64,000 nt of DNA from Micromonospora sp. DSM 45708. GTDB taxonomy: Bacteria; Actinomycetota; Actinomycetes; Mycobacteriales; Micromonosporaceae. Below, one piece after another: positions 47,934 through 56,898 of this stretch (positions are counted from its first letter, which is position 1; the number at the start of each line of letters is the position of its first letter). The stretch covers positions 3,038,001 to 3,102,000 of the forward strand of contig NZ_CP154796.1 in assembly GCF_039566955.1 (NCBI RefSeq). Direction: 5' to 3'. Position numbers and translations under genes: made by a program. The notes below the pieces were generated by a model that made no database searches, was not told the origin of the DNA, and worked only from the letters and a program-made list of their open reading frames with translations.

Positions 47934-49475
47934 TCACTTGCCGAGGGCGACCGCGCGGAACCGGATCGCCCGGTCGCTGCGGACGTCGTAGCCGGAGACC
48001 TTCTTCGACCAGCCCTGCACCACGTCCGGGTTGTAGAGGTAGAGGTAGCTGGCGTCGTCGACGATCTGCTTCGCCGCCTGGTCGTACGCCTGCTTGCGGG
48101 CGGCCTGGTCGGTCTCGGTTCGGGCGGTGTCGAGCAGCTTGTCGACGGCCGGGTTGGCGTACTTGTGGAAGTTGAACGTGCCGCCGCTGTGGTGCTGGGC
48201 GTAGTAGAACTCGTCCGGGTCGACGTTGCCCAGCCAACCGAGCATGAACCCGTCGAAGTTCCCCTTGGCCTGCTCGTCGAGCCACTGGGCGAAGTCCAGC
48301 GTACGGATCTTCACGGTGATCCCGACGTCCTTGAGCTGCGCGGCGATGACCTGGGCGGCGGTGACCGTCTCCGGGTATTCACTCGTGACCATCAGGTCCA
48401 TGCTGAGGTTGGCGACGCCGGCCTGGCCGAGCATCTGCTTCGCCTTGGCCGGGTCGTGCGAGAAGGGCGCGTAGTCGTAGAAGAACGCGCTGTCGCGCGG
48501 GATGGCGGCCTGGTTGACCGTGGCGAGGCCGAACTTGGCCGCCTTGGTGATCGCCTCCCGGTCGAGCGCGTAGCCGATCGCGCGGCGGACCTCGGGGTTG
48601 TCGAACGGCTTGCGGGCCTCGTTGAGCGCCACGTACCAGTAGTCGGTGGAGGGGGCCGTCCTCACCACCGGGTCGTCGCCGTCGCGCAACGACTTCACCT
48701 GCTGCGGCGGCAGGTTGTCGGTCCACTGCACCTGGCCGCTGCGCAGGTTCTGCAACGCGACGGTCGGGTCCTTGACGAACGTGAAGGTGACGCCGTCGAG
48801 CTTCGGCTTGTCGCCCCAGTAGGCGTCGTTGCGGACCAGCTTGATGCTGTCGCCCGAGGTGTAGCCGGCGACCTTGAACGGGCCGCTGCCGACCGGCGCG
48901 GTCTTCACCTTGCCGGACTCCACGTTGGACTTCTCGACGATCGCCACGCCCTTGAAGCCGCCCAGGTTGGCCAGCAGGTTGGGGGTGGGCGCGCTCAGCG
49001 TCACCACGACGGTGGCCGGGTCGGGGCCGGTCACCGACTTGACGGTGGCGAACTTGTAGGCGGTGTTCAGCTTCTGCTTGATGATCCGCTCGTAGGAGTA
49101 GACCACGTCCTCCGAGGTCAGTGGCGACCCGTCGGAGAACGTCGCGCCGTCGCGCAGCGTGAACGTCCAGGTGAGCTGGTCGGAGCTGGTGGTCCACTTG
49201 GTGGCCAGCGACGGCACCATCTTCAGGTCGGCGTCCGGCTCGACGAGCGTGTCGTAGACGTTCTCCAGCACCTGGAAGCTGTAGTAGGCGGACGTCTTGT
49301 GCGGGTCGAGCTGGTCCGGTTCGCCGCCGATCGCGGCATTGAGGACGCCCCCCGCGCCCCCGGCGTTCCCGCCGCCGTCGCCGACGTCGACGCTCTCACC
49401 GCCGGTGCATCCGGACAGGACGCCGGCCGCGAGCGTGAGCGCCGCGCCGATCACGCCGAGCTTGTTCCTGGACAT
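47934..49475 (-). CDS. peptide ABC transporter substrate-binding lipoprotein, family 5
   Basis: The 513-residue lipoprotein has lipobox LSGC (Cys23) followed by a Gly/Asp-rich linker, then the SBP family 5 domain: GEPDQLDPHKTSAYYSFQV, GATFSDGSPLTSEDVVYSYE, VGSGPFKVAGY and NEARKPFDNPEVRRAIGYAL. The operon context with a GGT-like enzyme suggests gamma-glutamyl peptides or glutathione as ligand, as in E. coli GsiB, which also belongs to family 5. The upstream leader contains a hairpin. Confidence 0.9.
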   Translation of the reverse strand: MSRNKLGVIGAALTLAAGVLSGCTGGESVDVGDGGGNAGGAGGVLNAAIGGEPDQLDPHKTSAYYSFQVLENVYDTLVEPDADLKMVPSLATKWTTSSDQLTWTFTLRDGATFSDGSPLTSEDVVYSYERIIKQKLNTAYKFATVKSVTGPDPATVVVTLSAPTPNLLANLGGFKGVAIVEKSNVESGKVKTAPVGSGPFKVAGYTSGDSIKLVRNDAYWGDKPKLDGVTFTFVKDPTVALQNLRSGQVQWTDNLPPQQVKSLRDGDDPVVRTAPSTDYWYVALNEARKPFDNPEVRRAIGYALDREAITKAAKFGLATVNQAAIPRDSAFFYDYAPFSHDPAKAKQMLGQAGVANLSMDLMVTSEYPETVTAAQVIAAQLKDVGITVKIRTLDFAQWLDEQAKGNFDGFMLGWLGNVDPDEFYYAQHHSGGTFNFHKYANPAVDKLLDTARTETDQAARKQAYDQAAKQIVDDASYLYLYNPDVVQGWSKKVSGYDVRSDRAIRFRAVALGK

Positions 49476-49510
49476 TGGCCCCCCTGCCGCATTCCGAACA
49501 AAAGAAAGTT

Positions 49511-49530
49511 TCGGCGAGTCTTCTCGCCGA
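49511..49530 (-). promoter_or_regulatory. leader hairpin upstream of the peptide-binding protein gene
   Basis: TCGGCGAG-TCTT-CTCGCCGA forms a perfect 8-bp stem 36-55 nt before the start codon. On the minus strand it is followed by AAACTTTCTTTTG, which resembles a terminator with a U-rich tail. It may attenuate the operon or end short leader transcripts. No riboswitch class was recognised. Confidence 0.5.
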
Positions 49531-49643
49531 GCGGGATGATGTCAAACGAATCGAGCCAAATTGACTGGTCGCCGGGCGGTTGCCGGCCGGGACTGAACGG
49601 TGGTTCAATCCACCTTCCGCCGCCGCGTGCTGGGAGTGCCGCC

Positions 49644-51272
49644 GTGACCACACACGAGGTCGTCAACCAGGTTCCGCCGCTGGTCGGCCACGACACCGCC
49701 GACGACCCGGCGCTGCTCGACGGCCTGGCCCGGGAGGGCGCCGGCTGGGCGGTCGCCGGGCTGCACGACCTGGGCCGGCTGTCCGGCAGCGAGGCGGCCA
49801 CCGAGCACGGCCGGCTGGCCAACGAGCACCCGCCGGTGCTGCGCACCCACGACCGCTACGGCCACCGCGTCGACGAGGTGGAGTTCCACCCCTCCTGGCA
49901 CGAGCTGATGCGCACCGCGGTCGGGCACGGCCTGCACGCCGCGCCGTGGGCCGACGACCGACCCGGCGCGCACGTGGCCCGCGCCGCCGGCTTCTACGTC
50001 TGGCGGCCCGACGCCGGGCACGGCTGCCCGATCTCGATGACCTACGCGGCGGTGCCGGCGCTGCGGCACAGCCCCGACCTGGCCGCGCGCTACGAGCCGC
50101 TGCTCGCCAGCACCGAGTACGACTTCGGGCTGCGCCCGCCGGAGGGCAAGCGTGGCCTGCTGGCCGGCATGTCGATGACGGAGAAGCAGGGCGGCTCGGA
50201 CGTGCGCGCCAACACCACCACCGCCCGGCCCGAGCCGGACGGCAGCTACCGGCTGGTCGGGCACAAGTGGTTCACCTCGGCGCCGATGTGCGACCTGTTC
50301 CTCACGCTCGCCCAGGCGCCGGACGGCCTCACCTGTTTCCTGGTCCCCCGGGTGCTGCCCGACGGCGGTCGCAACCCGATGCGGCTGATGCGTTTGAAGG
50401 ACAAGCTCGGCAACCGCTCCAACGCCTCCGCCGAGGTCGAGTACGAGCACGCGGTGGCGTGGCGCGTCGGCGACGAGGGCCGCGGCGTACGCACCATCAT
50501 CGACATGGTCAACCTGACCCGCCTGGACTGCGTGATCGGCGCCGCGGCCGGGATGCGCCAGGGCGTGACCACCGCCGTGCACCACGCCACCCACCGGACG
50601 GCGTTCGGCCGCTACCTGGCCGACCAGCCACTGATGCGCAACGTGCTGGCCGACCTGGCGGTGGAGTCCGAGGCGGCCACCGTGCTGATGACGCGGCTGG
50701 CCGGCGCGACCGACCGGTCGGCGCGCGGCGACGCCGGCGAAACCGCGTTCAAGCGCCTGGCGCTGGCCGTCGGGAAGTACTGGGTGTGCAAGCGCTGGCC
50801 GGGGCACGCCGCCGAGGCGCTGGAGTGCCTGGGCGGCAACGGCTACGTCGAGGAGTCCGGCATGCCGCGGCTGTTCCGCGAGTCGCCGTTGAACTCCATC
50901 TGGGAGGGCTCCGGCAACGTCGCCGCGCTGGACGTGCTGCGCGCGCTCACCCGGGAGCCGCAGGTGCTGGCCGCGTACGAGGCGGAGGTGGCCGCCGCGG
51001 CCGGCGCGGACCCGCGCCTCGACGCGGCGGTCCGCGCGGTGCGCGACGAGCTGGCCGACCCCACCGACCTGGAGCTGCGCGCCCGCCGGGTGGTGGAGCG
51101 GCTCGCGCTGGTGCTCCAGGGCGCGCTGCTGGTGCGCCACGGCCATCCGGCGGTCGCGGACGCGTTCTGCGCGTCCCGGCTCGGCGGCGACCACGGTCAG
51201 GCGTACGGGACGCTGCCCGGCGGGCTCGACCTCGCCGCGATCATCGACCGGGCCACCCCGAAGCTCGGCTGA
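49644..51272 (+). CDS. AidB-like acyl-CoA dehydrogenase
   Basis: The 542-residue flavoprotein belongs to the AidB branch of the acyl-CoA dehydrogenase family. Motifs are AGMSMTEKQGGSDVRANTT, HKWFTSAPMCDLFL, RLKDKLGNRSNASAEVEY and the C-terminal FRESPLNSIWEGSGNVAALDVLR, which is characteristic of AidB. E. coli AidB is part of the adaptive response to alkylation and binds DNA through a C-terminal domain; here basic residues near the end could do so. GTG 49644 follows GGGAG. A MOSC protein follows 3 nt later. Confidence 0.9.
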   Translation: MTTHEVVNQVPPLVGHDTADDPALLDGLAREGAGWAVAGLHDLGRLSGSEAATEHGRLANEHPPVLRTHDRYGHRVDEVEFHPSWHELMRTAVGHGLHAAPWADDRPGAHVARAAGFYVWRPDAGHGCPISMTYAAVPALRHSPDLAARYEPLLASTEYDFGLRPPEGKRGLLAGMSMTEKQGGSDVRANTTTARPEPDGSYRLVGHKWFTSAPMCDLFLTLAQAPDGLTCFLVPRVLPDGGRNPMRLMRLKDKLGNRSNASAEVEYEHAVAWRVGDEGRGVRTIIDMVNLTRLDCVIGAAAGMRQGVTTAVHHATHRTAFGRYLADQPLMRNVLADLAVESEAATVLMTRLAGATDRSARGDAGETAFKRLALAVGKYWVCKRWPGHAAEALECLGGNGYVEESGMPRLFRESPLNSIWEGSGNVAALDVLRALTREPQVLAAYEAEVAAAAGADPRLDAAVRAVRDELADPTDLELRARRVVERLALVLQGALLVRHGHPAVADAFCASRLGGDHGQAYGTLPGGLDLAAIIDRATPKLG

Positions 51273-51275
51273 CCG

Positions 51276-52097
51276 GTGCGACTCGTCTCGACGCACGTCC
51301 ACCCGGTGAAGTCGCTGGCCGGTGTGGACGTCGACCGGGCCACGGTCGAGCCGTGGGGGTTGCGTCACGACCGGCGCTGGGTGCTGCTGCAACCCGACGG
51401 CGCGGTGCTCACCGCCCGCACCGCGCCCCGGATGCTCGGCCTGACCGCCGTGCCCGGCGTCGGCTCGCTCACGCTCACCGACCGGACCGGCGGTTCGTTG
51501 GCCGTCGCCGAACCGGTGGCCGGGCCGCCGGCCGCCACCACACTGTCCCGGCTGGACTCGGTGCGCCTCGCCGCCGCCGAGGCGCACGACTGGCTCTCCG
51601 AGCGCCTGGGTCGCCCGGTGCGGCTGGGCTGGCTGGACGACCCGCGCCGCCGCCCGGTGTCGACCGACCACGGTGGTCGCCCCGGCGACCCGCTGAACCT
51701 CGCCGACGCCGGCCCGTTGCTGGCCGCCACGCTGCCGTCGCTGCGCCGGCTGCGGGACTGGATCGTCGAGGGCGCGCTGGAGCGGGGCGAGCCGCCACCC
51801 GATCCGCTGCCGATGGCCCGGTTCCGGCCCACCGTGGTGCTCGACGGCCCGGTCGAGCCGTTCGCCGAGGACGGCTGGACCCGGGTGCGGATCGGCGCGG
51901 TCGACTTCCGGGTCGCCGAACGCTGCGACCGCTGCTCGCTCACGCTGATCGACCCGGTGACGCTCACCAGCGGCAAGGAGCCGATCCGCACGCTGTCGCG
52001 GTACCGGCGGCAGGACGGGAAGACGTGGTTCGGCATCCGGTTGATCCCGGTCACCACCGGCGAGATCCGGGTCGGCGACCCGGTCACCGCGGGCTGA
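51276..52097 (+). CDS. MOSC-domain protein (molybdenum cofactor sulfurase C-terminal-like)
   Basis: The 273-residue protein has an N-terminal MOSC beta-barrel (VHPVKSLAGVDVDRA) and a MOSC domain with the conserved Cys in ERCDRCSLTLID, then DGKTWFGIRLIP. MOSC proteins bind sulfurated molybdenum cofactor and act in N-hydroxylated compound reduction (mARC/YcbX type). It is co-transcribed with the AidB-like gene, 3 nt apart; a YcbX-like detoxifying role beside a stress flavoprotein is plausible inference. Confidence 0.88.
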   Translation: MRLVSTHVHPVKSLAGVDVDRATVEPWGLRHDRRWVLLQPDGAVLTARTAPRMLGLTAVPGVGSLTLTDRTGGSLAVAEPVAGPPAATTLSRLDSVRLAAAEAHDWLSERLGRPVRLGWLDDPRRRPVSTDHGGRPGDPLNLADAGPLLAATLPSLRRLRDWIVEGALERGEPPPDPLPMARFRPTVVLDGPVEPFAEDGWTRVRIGAVDFRVAERCDRCSLTLIDPVTLTSGKEPIRTLSRYRRQDGKTWFGIRLIPVTTGEIRVGDPVTAG

Positions 52098-52129
52098 CCG
52101 CCGGCTCCGGCCCCGGCTGACCCCGCCGC

Positions 52130-52690
52130 TCAACCGGCGCGGGACCGCCACTCGTCGGCGAGGACGGCGAAGACGAGCTGGTCGGCCCACTCACCCCGGA
52201 ACCGGTAGCTGCGCACGTGCCGGGCCTCCCTCCGCAGGCCCAACCGGGTGAGCAGGCGGGCCGAGGGCTCGTTGCCGGCGTGGCACCGGGCCATCACCCG
52301 GTGCAGCCCGAACGTGCCGAACCCCCAGTCCAGCAGCGCCCCGGCCGCCTCGGTGGCCAGGCCCCGGCCGCCGTGGTCGGGATGGAAGACGTAGCCCAGC
52401 TCGGCGGTGCGGTCGACCCGGCTGCGCCAGACCAGCTCCACCGTGCCGATCACCCGGTCGGCGGTGACCGCGGCCAGCGTCAGGCAGTCACCCTCCGCGC
52501 GCAGCGCGTCCTCGCCCACCATCGCGGCCACCGACGCCACGGACTCCTCCCGGGTACGCGGCTGCGCGCCGAGCGTCCAGCGGAACACGTCGGCACGGCG
52601 CTGCCAGGCGTGCACGTCGTCCAGGTCGTCGGGCGTGACCGGGCGCAGCAGCAGCCGCGGCGTCCGCAGGGGGTACGTCGGGTGGGCCAC
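52130..52690 (-). CDS. GNAT family N-acetyltransferase (RimJ/RimL-like)
   Basis: The 186-residue acetyltransferase starts [20 protein letters not shown] and has the acetyl-CoA motif A region [23 protein letters not shown] (GRGLATEA), followed by [22 protein letters not shown], typical of the RimJ/RimL subgroup. Acceptor unknown: a protein N-terminus or small molecule. GTG 52690 lies 33 nt from the divergent aminotransferase start, so the two share a promoter region. Confidence 0.88.
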   Translation of the reverse strand: MAHPTYPLRTPRLLLRPVTPDDLDDVHAWQRRADVFRWTLGAQPRTREESVASVAAMVGEDALRAEGDCLTLAAVTADRVIGTVELVWRSRVDRTAELGYVFHPDHGGRGLATEAAGALLDWGFGTFGLHRVMARCHAGNEPSARLLTRLGLRREARHVRSYRFRGEWADQLVFAVLADEWRSRAG

Positions 52691-52723
52691 CGGGCGATGG
52701 TAGAGCCCCCTAGGGTGGGCGGC

Positions 52724-53947
52724 ATGCGCGTTCCCGCCGACGACCGCAACCCGCTCACCCGGCTCACGCTGGACCAGCTCCGGCAGCGCACCAGCATCAA
52801 GTGGCGGCTGCACCCGCCGGACGTGCTTCCGCTGTGGGTGGCCGAGCAGGACGTGCCGCTGGCGCCGCCGGTGGCCGACGCGCTGCGCCGCGCGGTCGAG
52901 CTGGGCGACACCGGTTACGCGTACGGGACCGGCTACGCGGAGGCGCTCGGCGGGTTCGCCGCGCAGCGCTGGAACTGGCCGGACTTCCCGGTCGGACGCA
53001 GCACGCTGGTGCCCGACGTGATGACGGGCGTGGTGGAGGTGCTGCGGCTGGTCACCGGGCCGGGCGACGCGGTGGTGGTCTGCTCCCCCGTCTACCCGCC
53101 GTTCTACGCGTTCGTCACGCACGCCGACCGGCGGGTGCTGGAGGCCCCGCTCGGGCCCGACGGGCGGCTCGACCACGCCGCGCTGGACGAGGCGTTCCAC
53201 CGGGCCCGGGCGGCCGGCGGCCGGCCCGCGTTCCTGCTCTGCAACCCGCACAACCCGACCGGCGTGGTGCACCGGCGCGACGAGCTGGCCGCCGTCGCCG
53301 AGCTGGCCGCACGGCACGGCGTACGGGTCGTCTCCGACGAGATCCACGCCCCGCTGGCGCTGGCCGGCGCGCGGTTCACCCCGTACCTGACGGTCCCCGG
53401 GTCGGGGGACGCGTTCGCCCTGCTGTCGGCGTCCAAGGCGTGGAACCTCGCCGGCCTCAAGGCGGCGGTGGCGGTCGCCGGGCCGGGCGCCGCCGACGAC
53501 CTGGCCCGGATGCCGGAGGAGGTCAGCCACGGGCCCAGCCACCTCGGGGTGCTCGCGCACACCGCCGCGTTCTCCGCCGGCGGGCCGTGGCTGGACCAGC
53601 TCCTCGACGGCCTCGACGCCAACCGCACGTTGCTCGGGACGCTGCTCGCCGAGCACCTGCCCGCCGTCTCCTGGCGCCCGCCCGAGGGCACCTACCTGGC
53701 CTGGCTGGACTGCACCCGGCTCGGCGTGGCCACCCAGGCGACGGGCGACGGACCGGGCGTGGTCACCGACCTGTCCGGTCCGGCGCGGATGTTCCTCGAC
53801 GACGCCCGGGTGGCGCTCAGCTCCGGGCACGTCTTCGGCACCGGCGGCTCCGGCTTCGTCCGGCTCAACTTCGCCACCTCGCCCGCCGTGCTGACCGAGG
53901 CGGTGACCCGGATGGGCCGGGCCGCCGCCGCGCTGGCGGATGGATGA
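52724..53947 (+). CDS. PatB/MalY-type PLP aminotransferase (cystathionine beta-lyase-like)
   Basis: The 407-residue fold-type I PLP enzyme has [20 protein letters not shown] at the N-terminus (the MalY/PatB group mark is the W-V-A-D/E region), [17 protein letters not shown] and the Schiff-base lysine in [12 protein letters not shown]. PatB enzymes cleave cystathionine and related C-S bonds; other members are aminotransferases. ATG 52724 with a weak GGGTGG upstream. It ends near the convergent DinB gene. Confidence 0.9.
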   Translation: MRVPADDRNPLTRLTLDQLRQRTSIKWRLHPPDVLPLWVAEQDVPLAPPVADALRRAVELGDTGYAYGTGYAEALGGFAAQRWNWPDFPVGRSTLVPDVMTGVVEVLRLVTGPGDAVVVCSPVYPPFYAFVTHADRRVLEAPLGPDGRLDHAALDEAFHRARAAGGRPAFLLCNPHNPTGVVHRRDELAAVAELAARHGVRVVSDEIHAPLALAGARFTPYLTVPGSGDAFALLSASKAWNLAGLKAAVAVAGPGAADDLARMPEEVSHGPSHLGVLAHTAAFSAGGPWLDQLLDGLDANRTLLGTLLAEHLPAVSWRPPEGTYLAWLDCTRLGVATQATGDGPGVVTDLSGPARMFLDDARVALSSGHVFGTGGSGFVRLNFATSPAVLTEAVTRMGRAAAALADG

Positions 53948-53971
53948 CGGCGGGCGAGCACCGGCCCCGGG

Positions 53972-54556
53972 TCAGGTGGTGGTGCGCCGGTCGAGCGTCT
54001 CGCGCAGGATCTCCGCGTGCCCGGTGTGCTGCCGGGTCTCGGCGATGACGTGCATCAGCACCGCGCGCACGCTCAGCACCGTGCCGGGCTCGTTCCAGGG
54101 GGCCTCCGGCACCGGCTGGGCCGCCGACAGGTCGGCCACTGTGGAGACGATCTCCTCGGTGCGGGCGGCGACCCGCGCGTACCGGTCGAGAATCGCCGGC
54201 AGGGTGTCCTCGGGCAGCATCTGGAACGTCCGCTCCCGCTCGATCGCCCACTGCGGCAGCTCGCGCGCCGTGCCGGCCATGAACTCCGCCCAGGTCACGC
54301 CGTCGGGCAGGGCGAAGGTCATCACCGTCGGGCCCTCGACCACGAACCGCAGCCAGGCCTCCTCGCCGGACGCGACGTGCTTGAGCACGCCGCCCAGGCA
54401 GAGCGCGCTGGCGGTGGGGCGCTCCCCCGCCTGGACGTCGGTCAGGTCGCGCACCGTGGCGGTCAGCGCGGCCCGGGCGTCGGCCAGCGCCCGGAGCAGG
54501 TCGGTCCGTTCGGCGTCGAGCGTGGTGGGGGTCGTGGTGGGGACGGTCATGGTCAT
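53972..54556 (-). CDS. DinB/mycothiol-dependent transferase-like protein (DUF664)
   Basis: The 194-residue four-helix DinB-superfamily protein has a metal-binding histidine set: GGVLKHVASGEEAWL and VIAETRQHTGHAEILRE. This arrangement is typical of actinobacterial DUF664 proteins, which use mycothiol for detoxification or maleylpyruvate isomerisation. ATG 54556 with AAGGA 4 nt upstream; ATG 54550 is an alternative. It is divergent from the WYL regulator, which probably controls it through the palindrome between them. Confidence 0.88.
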   Translation of the reverse strand: MTMTVPTTTPTTLDAERTDLLRALADARAALTATVRDLTDVQAGERPTASALCLGGVLKHVASGEEAWLRFVVEGPTVMTFALPDGVTWAEFMAGTARELPQWAIERERTFQMLPEDTLPAILDRYARVAARTEEIVSTVADLSAAQPVPEAPWNEPGTVLSVRAVLMHVIAETRQHTGHAEILRETLDRRTTT

Positions 54557-54602
54557 CGGTTCCTTCCGGTTCTGATCGGTACGGGTCCACGCTCGCAGGC
54601 AT

Positions 54603-54625
54603 AGCGGTCAGTTTCTGTCCGCTAC
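54603..54625. promoter_or_regulatory. operator between the dinB-like and WYL regulator genes
   Basis: TAGCGGTCAG (54603-54612), spacer TTT, and CTGTCCGCTA (54616-54625) form an inverted repeat with 9 of 10 arm positions paired. It lies 10 nt before the regulator start and 46 nt before the dinB-like start, a position that would let one repressor close both promoters. Confidence 0.7.
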
Positions 54626-54635
54626 CGGGGGCAGA

Positions 54636-55685
54636 ATGCGGCACATGCCGACGACGTCCGCCCGCCTGCTCGCCCTGCTGTCGCTCTTGCAGGCCCGCCG
54701 CGACTGGCCGGGCGCGGTGCTGGCCGAACGGCTCGGGGTGAGCGCACGCACCGTGCGCCGCGACGTGGACCGGCTACGCGAGCTGGGCTACCCGATCGCC
54801 GCCGCCAAGGGCCCGGACGGGGGCTACCGGCTGGGTGCCGGGTCGGCGCTGCCGCCGCTGCTCTTCGACGACGAGCAAGCCGTGGCGCTCACGGTGGCGT
54901 TGCAGACCGCGGCGACCACCGTGACCGGCATCGAGGACGCCGCCGCGCGGGCGCTGACCACGGTCCGGCAGGTCATGCCGGCGCGGCTGCGCCACCGCGT
55001 CGACGCCCTGCGGGTGGTCGCGGTGGAGCGGGCCGGCGGCCCGGCCCGGCCCCGGGTCGAGCCGGGCCTGCTGGTGACGCTCAGCGCCGCCGTGCACGCC
55101 CGCGAGGTGCTGCGTTTCGACTACCCGGCCGGGCCGGCGGCCGACCCGGCGGACGGCGTGCCGCCACCCCGCCGGGTCCAGCCGCACCACCTCGTCACCT
55201 GGGGCGGGCGCTGGTACCTCGTCGCCTGGGACCTGGACCGGGACGACTGGCGCACGTTCCGGGTGGACCGGATCAGTCCGCGTACCCCCACCGGCCCCCG
55301 GTTCACACCCCGGGAGCTGCCCGGCGGGGACGTGGCGGCGTTCGTCGCCGGCCGGTTCCGCGGTGCCGGCGGTCCGGGTGACTGGCCGTGCCAGGGGGAG
55401 GTGATCCTCGACCTGCCCGCCCGGACGGTCTCCACGTGGACCCGCGACGGCCTGGTCGAGGAGCTCGGCCCGGACCGCTGCCGGCTGGTGCTGGGCGCCT
55501 GGTCCTGGCCCGGACTGGCCGCCCTGCTCGGCCGGTACGACGCCGACATCGAGGTGGTCGGGCCGCCCGAGCTGCGGGACGCGTTCGCGCGCCTGGCCCG
55601 GCGTTACGCCGCCGCGGCCGAGGCCCCGGACGCTCGGCGGGGAGACCCCGGCGGCGTCAGTCGGTCGGCAGGAGCGGGCGCATGA
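54636..55685 (+). CDS. YafY-type helix-turn-helix regulator with WYL domain
   Basis: The 349-residue regulator has an N-terminal HTH_11 domain (RLLALLSLLQARRDWPG ... LAERLGVSARTVRRDVDRLRELG). A WYL sensor domain follows (about 130-220, with HHLVTWGGRWYLVAWD and FRVDRISP) and a C-terminal WCX region. WYL proteins sense single-stranded nucleic acid or small ligands and often control DNA-damage or detoxification genes. It probably regulates itself and the divergent dinB-like gene. Its last 29 nt overlap the convergent NIPSNAP gene. Confidence 0.9.
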   Translation: MRHMPTTSARLLALLSLLQARRDWPGAVLAERLGVSARTVRRDVDRLRELGYPIAAAKGPDGGYRLGAGSALPPLLFDDEQAVALTVALQTAATTVTGIEDAAARALTTVRQVMPARLRHRVDALRVVAVERAGGPARPRVEPGLLVTLSAAVHAREVLRFDYPAGPAADPADGVPPPRRVQPHHLVTWGGRWYLVAWDLDRDDWRTFRVDRISPRTPTGPRFTPRELPGGDVAAFVAGRFRGAGGPGDWPCQGEVILDLPARTVSTWTRDGLVEELGPDRCRLVLGAWSWPGLAALLGRYDADIEVVGPPELRDAFARLARRYAAAAEAPDARRGDPGGVSRSAGAGA

Positions 55686-55968
55686 ACGTGCGCTCGTACC
55701 GCAGCACGCACCCCGACTCGTCGCGGATCCGGTCGGCCGCGACGAACTCCGGGTCCACGCCGAACCGGGTGCGGTACCGCTCGTACGCCGCCAGGCTCTC
55801 GAAGCTGAACAGCGCCTCGGCCCGGTCGCTGGCGCCCTCGGCGGGCAGGAAATAGCCGTGGTGCACGCCGCCGTGCCGGGCCACCAGCGTCATCCAGGCG
55901 CGGGCGAACCGTTCGAACGCCTCGATCCGCGCGGGGTCGATGGTGTAGTGCACGACGCACGTGATCAT
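55657..55968 (-). CDS. NIPSNAP family protein
   Basis: The 103-residue alpha-beta barrel (dimeric ferredoxin-like) protein has the NIPSNAP pattern CVVHYTIDPARIEAFERFARAW ... GGVHHGYFLP ... FSFESLAAYERYRTRF. The biochemical role of bacterial members is unknown. ATG 55968. It overlaps the WYL gene end by 29 nt and sits 23 nt past the stop of the TetR gene on the same strand. Confidence 0.88.
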   Translation of the reverse strand: MITCVVHYTIDPARIEAFERFARAWMTLVARHGGVHHGYFLPAEGASDRAEALFSFESLAAYERYRTRFGVDPEFVAADRIRDESGCVLRYERTFMRPLLPTD

Positions 55969-55991
55969 GCGGCCACCCTAGCGGGGCGCGG

Positions 55992-56798
55992 TCACCGCCC
56001 GGCGTCGGTCGGGGGCGAGCCGAGCGGGCCGGCCCCGCCCGTCCGCTCGGCGACCACCACCGCGATGCCGTCCAGCACCCGCCGCAGCCCGAACTCGAAG
56101 GCGTGCTCCGGGCCGTAGGCCGCGCCGTGCGCCGCCCCGGCCGCCGAGCCGACCCGGGCCGCGGTCGGGTAGCTGCCGGAGGTCATGAACTTCTCCAGCC
56201 ACGGGCCGTGGATCTGCCACCACTGCCCGTCGGTCATCCCGGTCTCGCGTTCCAGCTGCGCGCCGTCGTAGTCGGCGCGGGCGATGCTCTTGACGTGCCC
56301 CAGGACCAGGGTGAGCACGGCGTCCATCTCCACGTCGTCCAGCCCGATGTCGGCCACGGCGGTCAGCTCGTAGTCGTACTTGGCGAGCGTGTGGGGGCCG
56401 AGCACCGGCCGGCTGGTCTCGGCGCGCAGCAGCCACGGATGGGCACGGTAGAGCGCCAGGTTGTCCCGGGCGATCCGGTCCAGCCGGCCCCGCCAGCCGC
56501 CCGGCACGTCGGCCGGGCGCGGCATGTCGCCGTAGACCGTGTCGACCATGACGTCGAGCAGCTCCGACTTGCCGGGCACGTAGGTGTAGACCGACATGGT
56601 GCCGGCACCCAGCGCCTCGCTGACCCGCCGCATGGTGAGCGCGTCGATGCCCTCGGCGTCGGCGATCTCGACGGCCGCCCGCACGATCCGGTCGACGCTG
56701 AGGCCCGGACCCGTCCCACGGCTGGTGGGCTCCCGGGTGCGCCAGAGGATGGCCAGGCTGCGGGCGGGGTCGGCCTTGCCCCTGCGCTCCTTCGTCAT
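55992..56798 (-). CDS. TetR family regulator (TetR_C / drug-resistance type)
   Basis: The 268-residue regulator has an N-terminal helix-turn-helix after a 35-residue basic extension (VDRIVRAAVEIADAEGIDALTMRRVSEALGAGTMSVYTYV; key residues are the LTMRRV turn and SVYTYVPGK). The C-terminal ligand domain is of the TetR/Mce3R-like TetR_C type (residues 95-250). Such regulators often control DrrAB-type exporters, one of which lies 4 kb away. Its promoter carries a palindrome that recurs before the SNF2 operon and drrA-like gene. Confidence 0.9.
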   Translation of the reverse strand: MTKERRGKADPARSLAILWRTREPTSRGTGPGLSVDRIVRAAVEIADAEGIDALTMRRVSEALGAGTMSVYTYVPGKSELLDVMVDTVYGDMPRPADVPGGWRGRLDRIARDNLALYRAHPWLLRAETSRPVLGPHTLAKYDYELTAVADIGLDDVEMDAVLTLVLGHVKSIARADYDGAQLERETGMTDGQWWQIHGPWLEKFMTSGSYPTAARVGSAAGAAHGAAYGPEHAFEFGLRRVLDGIAVVVAERTGGAGPLGSPPTDAGR

Positions 56799-56822
56799 AG
56801 TGGGCCCATCCTAACGGGCACA

Positions 56823-56839
56823 TACCGTATCGCGTACGG
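56823..56839. promoter_or_regulatory. TetR operator site 1 (own promoter)
   Basis: CCGTA-TCGCG-TACGG (56825-56839) is a perfect palindrome within TACCGTATCGCGTACGG, 25-41 nt before the tetR start. The 16-mer differs from the site before the drrA-like gene at only the three central bases. Confidence 0.68.
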
Positions 56840-56851
56840 GCCGTCCGCTGG

Positions 56852-56888
56852 GGCGGCCGGCCGGAGCGGGACCCTCCGACCGGCCGCC
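56852..56888 (-). terminator. terminator of the SNF2-SWIM operon
   Basis: GGCGGCCGG (56852-56860) and CCGGCCGCC (56880-56888) form a perfect 9-bp stem just past the SWIM gene stop, with further CCGGAG/CTCCG pairing inside the loop. Confidence 0.6.
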
Positions 56889-56898
56889 GGTCCGCGGA

